Assembly: GCF_000220395.1 (NCBI RefSeq)
Contig: NW_004086366.1
Span: 1 to 20,732 of the forward strand
Direction of reading: 5' to 3'
Length of the DNA stretch: 20,732 bases
From: Ichthyophthirius multifiliis
Taxonomy: Eukaryota > Ciliophora > Oligohymenophorea > Hymenostomatida
Below are positions 10,223 to 19,723 of the stretch, one piece after another. A program made the translations under genes and the position numbers. Below the pieces are notes generated by a model. That model was not told the origin of the DNA. It made no database searches and worked only from the letters and a program-made list of their open reading frames with translations. Numbering within the stretch: position 1 is the first letter of the stretch; each line of letters opens with the position of its first letter.

Positions 10223-11376
10223 TTTATAAAATTAAGTTAAAATATATTTTTATTGAAGTTTTATTTTTTTAAATTAATAAATATATTTTTTAAATAATAA
10301 CAATTAATTAATTTTGAATAAAAAAATGAATATTATTTTTTAAATCAATTATATAATATTTATCAATAAAATAATATATATATAAAGAATAATAATTTAT
10401 TTTTTAAAAATAAATTAATATTATATATAAATTAATTATTATTTTATATATATAAATATATTTTTTTTAATTTATATATAACATTTTATTAATTTTGTAT
10501 TTCATAAAAAAATTTTAATAAAAATTAAAAAAAAAATATATATTTATATATATATATATATATATTTAATAAAAAAATAAAATTAAATATATTAATATTA
10601 TATATAATTTTAGTTAAAATTTAATCTATTATTAAAATAAAAATAATTATAATATATAAATTAATTTTTATTGAAACATATAAATTATAATAATTAATAT
10701 ATTTTTATCTATAATATAATAATATATATATATTTTTTTTAAATATATAATTTAAATATATATATATATTTATATTTTTTTTAAGATAAAATAAATTAAT
10801 TTATTAATATTTAAATTTAATAAATAATTTATTTTTTCAAGATATTATTTTTTTACATTTTTTTGTTTAATTTTCTAATTAAAATTTATAATTCTTATAA
10901 TTTTATCAAATCTTTAATTTAAATTAAATAATTAGTTTTAAATTTTTATATAATTATAGTTATATCATTCTTTTTCTTCAATTTTTATTTTATATTTTTA
11001 ATATTAATAATATATTTTTATTTAGTATAAAATAAATTTAAAATTTCTTTTATTAAAAAAATAAATAAATTTAAATTATTATTTTTTATATATTTAGTTT
11101 TTTATAATTTTTTATTTAATAAATAATGTTTATTTTAATATATAAATTTTTTTAAAATTAATAAATAAATATGCATTAACATATATTTATTTTTATATTT
11201 TTCTATATTTTTGTATTTTAAATTAAATAATTCAAATTCATTTAAAAAATAATGTTTTTGCTTAATTATATAAACTTTTATATTTATTTAAATCATTAAA
11301 TAGTTATTTTTCATGATTATTAAATTAATTAATTTTTAAAATTTAATGTTAAAATAAGATATTATTTGAATTAAAT
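10223..11376. other. 1.15-kb AT desert
   Basis: This is almost pure A/T with very few G or C bases and many poly-T and TA runs. No frame on either strand gives a plausible product, and no RNA or repeat family is recognised. It lies between two minus-strand genes, so it should contain the promoter of the cNBD gene and the 3' region of the B-box gene. Confidence 0.6.
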
Positions 11377-12720
11377 TCAAGCGATTTATTATAATTTTTT
11401 TCTTAAAACTTTCACTTTAAGAAACTGATTTTGTATAACTTCGTGAAAAAAGTATTTTTTTTTTATTTAATCAAGTTTTTATTTTAATGAATTTTTATTT
11501 TCTTAATAAATTCTGCAAAAAAAATGAAAATTATTTACATTTTCTATAATTTATTATTAAAATCCTTTCAAATTATTAATTAAAATCTACAATTAAACAT
11601 TTTACTCGAAAAAAAATTCCTCTTTTAATAATTCTTCATTTAAAGAATTCTCTCCCGTATTTAATTTATTCATTTAAATATATTAATTTAAAGATTCTAT
11701 TTATTTTTATAATTATTCATTTTCTTCCTTATTATCTCTCAATATTTTATTTTCTATTTCTTATATATAATTGATTGACTATATTTATTTTTCATATAAA
11801 CATTTATATATATCATCAAATATCTATTAAATTAAGTTTTTATTATTTTATTCATTTATTTGAATTTCTTCTATTTTCTATATATTTTATTTTAATTTAG
11901 ATTATTTTTTTGCTAAAGTATAAAAAGCTTAATTCTAATGAATAATTTCATGATTTTTATGATTATTAATGCATTTTACACATAAATTAAACTAACAACA
12001 ATTAGTACAAAAATAATATATTTTTTCAAAAGTATGGATATTGCATTTTTTTAATATTTTAAAAGGATTTTCTGAATTAGTATTTTATTTTTTTTAATCA
12101 AAAAAATTAATTTCCTTTTATTCCTCAAAAAAATTGCTTTCTTTACTTTTTTTTTATCAAATAAACTATTTTTTTCATATCCAAAAAAATTATTTTTTTC
12201 TTTTTCGAAAAAATTATTTTCTTCTTTTTAAAAATTTCCATTTTTTTATTCTTCTAAAAGATCTTTTTTAAATTCTTCTTTTAAAAATATTTCACTTATT
12301 CTATTATTTTAAAAAACTTTTTTTTTCGATTTAAAAAGTTAACTTTATTATCATTTAAAAAGCTCTTTTTTTTTCGTTTAAAAAGCAATCTTTTATATTT
12401 TAATCTTATTAGTTAAAAAAGCTATCTTATTTAATTTCAATTAAAGAATTTTCTTCATCATTTTAAAAATAATTATTTTAAATGAAATTTTATTATAATT
12501 ATTAATCTAAATTTTATTTAATTTAAATATTTTTTTTTATAAATTATTCATTTTTTTAAATATTTTCTATCTAATTTTATTTTTAAAAACATGATTTTTA
12601 TTATGCTTTAGAATTTGAATTTGAATTTTCTATTGTTTCTTGATTTTCATCTTAATAATTTTATTCTGAGCAATTTTCGAAGTCATCAAAATTTATTGTA
12701 TTATTATTATTTTATTCCAT
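11377..12720 (-). CDS. B-box zinc-finger protein with Phe-rich repeat
   Basis: Start MEQNNNNTINFDDF at 12720, stop TGA 11379-11377, about 448 residues, no intron needed. The N-third is acidic and Gln/Asn-rich. Next comes an array of short motifs about 10-12 residues apart (DSFFN, DCFLN, NNFFE, NNFFG, SNFFE, INFFD, NPFK). Then a B-box: CNIH, FCTNC, LCVKCINNHKNHEII, with the expected Cys/His spacing. A coiled-coil-like tail of about 230 residues follows (EEIQINEQ, QEIENKIL, ENSLNEELLKEE). No RING is present. It may be a scaffold, or act with a RING partner. The frame changes exactly three times, at the T9 runs 12366-12374, 12318-12326 and 12147-12155 (A9 on the coding strand). One extra A in each gives a continuous frame and regularises the Phe repeat. 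The gene is divergent from the Ubl gene, with 168 bp between the starts. Confidence 0.8.
12060..12427 (-). repeat. Coding Phe-rich short-motif array (NxFF / FLN)
   Basis: About 11-12 copies of a degenerate motif, [DNSI]-x-FF or FLN followed by charged residues, lie every 10-12 codons upstream of the B-box. AAT TTT TTT type codons recur at the DNA level. The even spacing suggests expansion of a linear binding motif. Confidence 0.65.
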
Positions 12721-12888
12721 TTTATAAATTCTTTATTTAATTTTAATTATATATTTATAAAATTATTGTAACAAAATATAAATTAAAATATTATTAAATA
12801 TTTTATTATTTTTTTTTAAAACAAAAAATAAAAAGTTATTTTTTTTTTTCAGAATAATATAAATATACAAATTTTTATAAAAAAAAAT
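12721..12888. promoter_or_regulatory. Divergent intergenic region (likely bidirectional promoter)
   Basis: Only 168 bp separate the start codons of the minus-strand B-box gene and the plus-strand Ubl gene, so both promoters must lie here or overlap. The region is A/T-only apart from a few bases. I see no specific motif, and the assignment is positional. Confidence 0.5.
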
Positions 12889-13290
12889 ATGGTTAAAAAA
12901 GGAAAAAAGGAGGAAAAAAAAAGGAAAGAAAAATAAGGAAAAGCTCCCAAAGAATATGATCCTCCTCTATATGATTTGCCAGAATATTAAGATCCAGATA
13001 TAGTGACACCTAAAGTAAATTTAATTATAAAACTTGCTAACCCTATAAATGAAGTTTTAACGTTAAAATTACACTAAGTGCCTATAACTACAAGATTAGA
13101 ATATATTAAATAGAAAATTTGCGAAATGCATTAAGGAGCTATTAATCATATAAAAATTTGTAGAGATAGGTACAGCCCAGAAGAGACTTTAGATAATAAT
13201 AAGACTTTATAATAATGTGGTATTGTTTAAGAAGACGAAATTAGACTTTTTTACGATTTTAAACCTGTAGTAAATCCTTTACTTGTATGA
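12889..13290 (+). CDS. Small protein with ubiquitin-like fold
   Basis: Single exon of 133 residues, MVKKGKK to PLLV, ending at TGA 13288-13290. The first ~20 residues are a Lys-rich tail; PKEYDPPLYDLPEY follows. The rest reads as a beta-grasp: strand VNLIIKLANP, strand VLTLKL, helix TTRLEYIKQKICEMH, strand HIKICRD, then LDNNKTLQQCGI and a final strand EIRLFYDFKP. The KTL-x-x-CGI-x-x-x-D-x-I-x-L-x-Y pattern is typical of ubiquitin-like domains. There is no C-terminal Gly-Gly, so it is not a conjugated modifier; a ubiquitin-like docking or scaffold protein is more likely. The frame has no interruption, and its codons are clearly less AT-rich than the flanking spacer. The specific orthologue is not identified. 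Confidence 0.8.
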
Positions 13291-14344
13291 ATATAATTTA
13301 TTTTATATATATTTATGTTTAAATTTTTGTTTGTTTGAAAAAAAAAAAATACAAGATTAATAATAAAAAATGTATATAGTGATTATATTTTTTTAAAAAA
13401 GATAATTAATTAATTTTTATTTAATAAAAAAAAAACAAATAATAAAAAAAAAAAAAAATTAAAAAAAAAAATATAAGAAATAAATATTTTATATATCTAT
13501 TTTTATTTTTTTCAAAAATATATCAATATATAAAATATATATTTATTTTAATTAGATTGAAAAAAATATATATATATATTTATGTATAATAATATGTAAG
13601 TATTATAAAATATAATAAAATTAAGAAAAAAATTTATGGAAAACTAATATTCAATTAATAGAATTACTTTATATTCTATGTATTTTAAAATATTTAATAT
13701 ATTGTAAAATTTTATTTTATTTAAAATAATAATCAATTTTTACGAATTAAAATATATTTTATTTATTTCATATAAAATAAAATAATTTAAATTAAAATAA
13801 AATAAAAAAAATAGTTAAAAAATTTATTAAAAAAAATAATTAATCAATTAAACATATTAAAAATATAAAAAATATATATAAATTATTTATTTATATATAT
13901 ATAAATGTATTTTTAATACATATTTTTATATAAATTTATATTTAATAATTAAATAATAACACAAAAGACTTTTCATTGAAATTTTTAGTTTATGAAATAT
14001 ATATTACATATATATATTAAATAATTTAAAATTAACATTTATTTTTAAAATGAATTTTTTTATTATTGTTTTTAGTTAAATTAATCGGATATTTTTTTTT
14101 TCATGCTATGTTTTAGGCAAATCATAATATAAATATACATATACCAAAAACATAATACATTTTTAAGTTTTATATTATTTTTAATTACTATTTGCATATT
14201 TTTTGCAAATATATTTTTTATTCTTTTTAATTTATATATAAATCTGGAAATATTTTAATTTAATAAATTTATATTAATAATAACTTTATTATTTTTTAAA
14301 TATTGAAATGTGAGAAATAATTAAAGAAATAATAATTTATATAA
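13291..14344. other. Intergenic AT desert
   Basis: This is very A/T-rich spacer with poly-A, poly-T and TA runs. A slightly more complex patch at about 14085-14160 has no reading frame with domain character. No gene, RNA or mobile element is supported. Confidence 0.55.
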
Positions 14345-14514
14345 TGGAATGGAATATTAGCTTTATAATTGACAAAATATTATATAAAATAAGACAAAGA
14401 CGGATGGTAATTAGAAAAATACTTAGTAGGAAATTATGAATTGAAAAAGCTGTATTAACATATAGATAAAACTGTTGGAAGTTATTTATGCGGTTATAGA
14501 TATTGCGATTTTTT
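14345..14514 (+). pseudogene. Pyroglutamyl-peptidase I-like fragment
   Basis: One TGA-free frame here reads WNGILAL..., then DKDGWQLEKYLVGNYEL and HIDKTVGSYLCGYRYCDFF. The last segment resembles the catalytic-Cys region of pyroglutamyl peptidase I (C15 family), whose human member has RDAGRYVCDYTYY; the Cys at 14492-14494 would be the nucleophile. DKDGW resembles the segment found before it in ciliate-type members. I find no N-terminal substrate-binding part (TGFGPF-type) upstream and no catalytic His downstream, and the flanks are A/T spacer. The DNA is visibly less AT-rich than its flanks. It looks like an isolated exon or gene relic, not a complete enzyme. A chance resemblance or an isolated exon of a broken assembly remains possible. 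Confidence 0.45.
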
Positions 14515-15901
14515 TATTATTATATTAATAAAAAGGAATCCCTGTTTTTTTAAAGAATTTTATTAATTTTTTTTAAAAAAAATAAATATATTTGAGATTT
14601 ATATATACAACTTTAATTTATTATATATATAAATTTAATATATATTAATTATTACATAATTAAAATTAAAGATTTCGTATATTTATTTAATAATAAATAT
14701 ATTATAAAAATAATAATAAATCAAAAATAACAAAAAAAAAATAATATTAATCTATTTTATTATATATTATTATTTTTTCCTTAATATTAATTTTAAGAAA
14801 TATTTAATAAAAAATATATGTATTTAAGATAATTTTATTATGTCTATAAATATTAAAAAAAAAAAAAGTTATTTACTATTTCTATTAATATATATAGGTA
14901 TAAAAATTAATTATATTATTTTTATTTTTAATGTTTATTAATATAAAATATTTGTTTAAAAATAAATTCTTTTTTTAAAATATTTATATCTTTTCAATAT
15001 ATTTATATAAAGCATAAAAAAAAATTTTTGTATAATTAATTTATTTAAAAATCTAATAAATAAAATGCAATATAACTTAAAATTTATTTTTATTTTTAGT
15101 TATATGTTAAAAAAATAAATAAAATATTATAATTATTTTAATATTTAATTCTAAAATTAATAAATAATATAAATAAATATATAAAAATATATAAATACAT
15201 ATATATATATATATATATATATTTATTTATTATCTTTATTTTTTTATTTATATATTAAGTAGGATTATTTTGCAATTTTTTTTAAAGGATATATATTTTT
15301 TAATATTATTTATATTTATAAGATATTATATTTTAGTCATTATTAACTTAACAAAATATTTTTATTTAAATACATTAAAAATAATATTAATTTAAAATAA
15401 AAAATTATTATTTTTTATATAAAATAATATATACACTGTTATTTCATATAATATTTTAGATTTTTTAATATATTATATTAAAAATGTATTTATTTAAATA
15501 ATTATTAAATACTTTAAAAAAAATTTTCAATACAATAATAAAAATTATTATTATTAAATAATCTTTTTTATAACTATTTCCAAACTTATGTTTGAAATAC
15601 AAATTATATTTATCCTTTTTTTTTAAATCAATAATAAGTGAATAAAATTATAAAATATATACATGTATAAAAAATAATTATAATAAATAAAACTACCTGC
15701 ACTATAATAAAAATAATAATACAGAATATAAGGTTATAATAATAATAATTAATTAAAAAAAACTACAATATAAAGGTAAAATATCTTTAATTTTGTAAAT
15801 ACACGTCATTATAAAATAAATTATATTATAAATCCATTAAAAATAAAATAAATAAAAATTAAAAAAAAAAAAAAAAAAAAAAAATAAGAAAAAAAAAAAA
15901 A
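14515..15901. other. 1.4-kb AT spacer
   Basis: A/T-rich spacer with TA repeats (about 15198-15222) and a pure A run of about 23 bases near 15860-15882, shortly before the copine start. There is no plausible gene. The A-rich leader just before the copine ATG is typical of ciliate 5' ends. Confidence 0.55.
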
Positions 15902-17620
15902 ATGTAATAAAACTAATAAAAAGTAAGTTTAAACTTCAACTGTACAGGCTTAAACGGAAGTGACGGTTCTTTCACTTCCTATTTAAAAATATACATAAAC
16001 GAAAACAAAGGCGAATTCTAGTTCCTTGGTCAAACAGACGTAATGAAAAGAGATCCTCATCCGAAATTCGCAAAAATATTCTATACCCTTTTTTAGCTTA
16101 CAAAAATATAAAACATCAGAATAGAAGTATGGGAAGTCCACACTATTGGAAAAGACACTCTTTACGGTCAAGTAAACACTACTCTTGTTGATATTATAAT
16201 CGATCTTACAAATAACTTCACATTAAGCGTCGTTTGTCCTAATAAGATAGATAAAACTGGTTAAATCCACATGAGAGCAGGAAACGTAGGTACAAACTGT
16301 GTCTAATGGACCTGGGCAGGCCGTAAATTGAAAAATATGGATACATTTTCCAAAAGCGATCCTTTCCTATAATTCTTCTACTTAAATGATAATGGAGAAA
16401 AAATTTTCGTAGGCCAAACAGAAACAATAATGGATAATAATGAGCCTGTTTGGAAACCTTTCGAAATGTCCTTAAGTACACTTTGTATGAGTGATTTAAA
16501 TAGAAAATTCTAAATAGATGTCAGAGATTGGGAATAATCCGAAAACTATAAAACTATAGGTTCAGTAAAGACTACAATAAATGAATTATTAGAAAAATAA
16601 GGAGCCCAATTAGAAATTATAGATAGTAAAAACTCATTTGGGGGCCATTTAAGTTGCACGCACGTAACAGTCTCAAAGCCTTGTTTTGTAGATTATATAA
16701 TGGGTGGTTAATAAATTAATGTTATTGCAAATATAGACTTTACTGCTTCTAATGGAGAATATTCAGACCCTAATTCATTACACTGTTAAGATCTAAAGAA
16801 AAACTAATACTTAATTACTTTGAAGGCTATTACTAATATTCTCTTGGCTTTCGATTATGACAAAAGAATCGAATTGTTCGGTTTCGGAGGTGTACCTTAA
16901 TATCCCAATTTCAAAAGTTATGATACTGATCATTGCTTTCCTTTAACTGGAGATCATAAAAATCCATCCGTTTTGGGATTAGATGGTATTTTAAATGTGT
17001 ATTAAGAATCTTTAAAAAACGTAACTTTATGCGGACCAACCCTTTTCGGACCTTCTTTGAAAAAAGGTATGGAAATAGCCAAATAAAATGCCTAAAAAAA
17101 CATTTATACTATATAATTAATCCTCACTGATGGTGTAATTGACGACTTCGAAGAATCTTAAAGATTATTATCTATGGGAGGTTCTCTACCCTGGTCAGTA
17201 ATAATAGTTGGTGTTGGAAACGACAGATTCGAATCTATGAAAGCTTTAGATGGGCATGATGTTAAAACTTAAGCTGATGGAGTTTAATTAAAAAGAGATA
17301 TTTGTTAATTTGTTAAATTCTAAGATTACTAAAATGATCATCAAGAACTCGTATAGTAGGTTTTGGCAGAAATTCCTAACTAATTCCAAAGCTATAAATT
17401 AGCTAAAAAAGAATATGTTATTACAGCTAAACCAGTCCATACTGCTATTTCTTCAGATGTTAAAGTTGTAGCTAATTAAGTAGGAGGATATTAAGGTAAT
17501 GCATATAGTCATTGTACTTAAAGTAATTATGTTTGTGGATCTAGTTATTCTACTAATACTGTTGTTAAAACAACTATTACTACTACTAAGGTTACTTATA
17601 AAGTAGAATAAGCAGAATGA
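15902..17620 (+). CDS. Copine (two C2 domains plus copine-type vWA)
   Basis: Uninterrupted 572-residue frame, MQQNQQKVSLNFNC to KVEQAE, TGA 17618-17620, no introns. Length and order match the copine family. C2A is about residues 8-115. C2B, about 125-250, has KSDPFLQFF, NNEPVWKPFEMSL and IDVRDWE, placing the Ca-binding Asp loops. A copine vWA domain, about 290-520, has the MIDAS-like DFTASNGE, LFGFGGVPQ, TLFGPSLKKG and LILTDGVIDDFEE. Copines move to membranes when Ca2+ rises and recruit partners through vWA. The C2A loop has fewer acidic residues than C2B (SDGSFTSYLKIY), so C2B may be the main Ca sensor. The tail is Ser/Thr/Cys-rich. Gln is encoded by TAA, TAG and CAA. Codon use is markedly less AT-rich than in neighbouring genes, especially in the first ~700 nt, suggesting high expression. 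The start is the first in-frame ATG after a long A run. Confidence 0.95.
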
Positions 17621-18002
17621 GTCAATATTTTTTTTTACATTATTTAAATTGATTTATTTATAAATATTTTAATCTTATTCGTATTTATTAATTAAAAAAA
17701 ATTAAGCTTATAATTTTTTTGTGAATGAATTATTTAAATATATTATTATTTTAAAAACTATTTTATATTTTTTATTGAAATTTAAAAACTTAAAAATAAA
17801 AGAAAATAAATTAAAATAATTAACAATATTAATACTTTAAGAAAAAAAAAAGACTTATTAACAGTAATTATTAAATATTTATATTAAAAAAAATTAAAAA
17901 TTAAAATTTAAATAGATTTAAAAAAAAAAAAAAATATTTCTAAATAATTATATAAATTAAAATAAACTTATTAATAATATTTTAATAAAAAAAATATTAA
18001 GA
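17621..18002. other. Intergenic spacer between copine and tRNA
   Basis: A/T-rich spacer holding the copine 3' region and the tRNA upstream flank. No further gene or motif is visible. Confidence 0.55.
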
Positions 18003-18074
18003 GGTTCCATAGTATAGTGGTTAGTACTGGGGACTTTAAATCCCTTGACCTGGGTTCGAATCCCAGTGGGACCT
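18003..18074 (+). tRNA. tRNA-Gln, anticodon UUA (reads reassigned UAA)
   Basis: A 72-nt cloverleaf. The acceptor stem GGTTCCA pairs with TGGGACC (one G-U), with discriminator T. The D-arm is GTA...TAC. The anticodon stem GGGGA/TCCCT encloses the loop CTTTAAA, giving anticodon TTA at loop positions 3-5. The T-arm CTGGG-TTCGAAT-CCCAG is perfect. The anticodon UUA pairs with UAA, a stop in most organisms but Gln in this code. The body resembles the known Tetrahymena UmUA tRNA-Gln. The A box (TAGTATAGTGG) and B box (GGTTCGAATCC) are intact. CCA is not encoded and there is no intron. A tRNA-Leu is excluded because that anticodon would be TAA. Confidence 0.96.
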
Positions 18075-18262
18075 GTTATTTTTTTTAAAAATAATTTTAT
18101 AAAAAAAATATATAATAATTTTATTATTATATAAATAAAACATTCTAAATAAAATAATTTATAAATTTATATATTTATTTAATTAATATATTTATATAAC
18201 AAAACAAAAATAAAAATAAATAAATAAAAAATTAAATTATTTAGATAAAAGATATAAATTAA

Positions 18263-18298
<36 letters not shown>

Positions 18299-18645
18299 TA
18301 ATTATATATTCATAAATAAATAAAAAAAATAAAAAAAATATAATATTTTTATTTTCATTCTCATTTTTTTTATATTTTTTTATTTTTTTTAATATGTTTT
18401 TTTTTATTCTTAAGTTTTATATATTATTATTATTAATTTTTTTTCAAACTTTTTTAAATAATCTCTATTATATTTATTGTTTTATATATTTTTTTATACT
18501 TATTAATTTAAAATTTATCTATATAATAAAAATTAGAAATATTATTAATTCTTTCTAATTAATTTTATTATAAATTTAAAAATATAAAAAATATAATATA
18601 ATATATATAAGATTAATTTTATAATTTTTTTTTTATTACTAATAA
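18075..18645. other. Intergenic spacer between tRNA and cyclin
   Basis: A/T-rich spacer with a (TA)n tract at about 18267-18293. It presumably contains the cyclin promoter, but I recognise no motif and no additional gene. Confidence 0.55.
18079..18086 (+). terminator. Pol III T-run terminator
   Basis: Eight T residues start four bases after the tRNA discriminator. This is the usual RNA polymerase III termination signal, although T-runs are common in this DNA. Confidence 0.7.
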
Positions 18646-19723
18646 ATGAAATAAGAATAATTTATTTATTTAATTGAAGAAATATGTATATCTTTATAAA
18701 TATCATAAAACTCTATTTCTTAAATAATTCATTATTATTAATTACTTTCTAGTCATCCAACAAATAAATTTAAATCAGAAGTTTTTTTTTAATTTAATCA
18801 TAAAATAATTTAAATAATAAATTATCTATTATTAATATTTTTAGATTATAATAGGTGCTTGCATATTTTTAGTTTCAAAAACATGCGAAGAGCATAGAAA
18901 AATTAGGGGTATAATTTCTCAAAACAAAAAAAATATAACCTATTTTTTTTTAAATTAAAAAAAAAAAGATATCATAAACATGTGTTTTGTTATAACAAAA
19001 ATATATAAAACAGCAAATTTATTAAGATAAAAAGAAGAAAATGGAAACGACAAATAATAAAGTGTTGATATTTAATATATAAAATTAAGCTTTTTAAAAG
19101 ATTATACATAGAAATAAATATGTGAAGAATTTGCTCCATCATTTAATTTAGAAAAAGTAAAATTAAAAATAATCTTTTTTTATGAATAAAAGTTAAAAAT
19201 AAACAAAATATATAATTTTATGAGTATTCATAAATCAAAAATGAAATACTATAATGCGAATAATATTTATTAAGACTTATTAATTATTAAATTTCACAAT
19301 AAAATCATATGTATTCGGAAATACTTATAATTTATGGATAAATATTTGAATGTAAAAAAAAAAAAAATAGTTTTTTTAATTTTATTTTATTTTTTTAAGT
19401 TGATAAAGATATTATTTAGTATTGTTTAAATATATGTAATGATACATAATATTTATGTTTAAAATAATTTTCTGAATCTGAACTTGCTAAATGTTGTTTA
19501 TATTTAGGATTAGATTTGATAAAATATTAATAAGAATAATAAGATAAAAAAATTGAATTGGATAATAAGTTTTTTGATTTTTAATGGTGGAACGATTTTA
19601 TGCTAATAAGCAAATAAACATTATTAAGTATTTATTTTTTAATATAATAAAGATATTTTTTTTTTTTTATAATTAGGCTTTTCTGAAATAATATTATAAT
19701 ACTATGATGAAACAAATTAATGA
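18646..19723 (+). CDS. Cyclin (cyclin T/K/L/Q-like), six exons
   Basis: Exons 18646-18780, 18845-18908, 18969-19156, 19225-19351, 19400-19627 and 19677-19723 total 789 nt, exactly 263 codons including TGA, with no frame break. Introns are 64, 60, 68, 48 and 49 nt, all GT-AG. The first cyclin box is clear: IIIGACIFLVSKTCEEHRKI followed by DIINMCF, the alpha-helix 3-5 region of transcription-type cyclins that binds the CDK. The second half has KNEILQCEQYLLRLINYQIS, as in cyclins where E..iLr.L.f follows, then NDTQYLCL, SELAKCCLYLGLDL and WWNDFMLI. Size (262 residues) and the WW motif favour the transcriptional cyclin group (T/K/L/Q) over mitotic cyclins. No destruction box is visible. The assignment to a subfamily is tentative. 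An alternative reading through intron 3 stays open but loses the cyclin match. Confidence 0.82.

Noticed and set aside
15983-16481. Minus-strand ORFs at 15983-16171 and 16239-16481
   Set aside because: Both are antisense shadows of the copine gene, whose plus-strand frame is continuous and has clear C2 domains.
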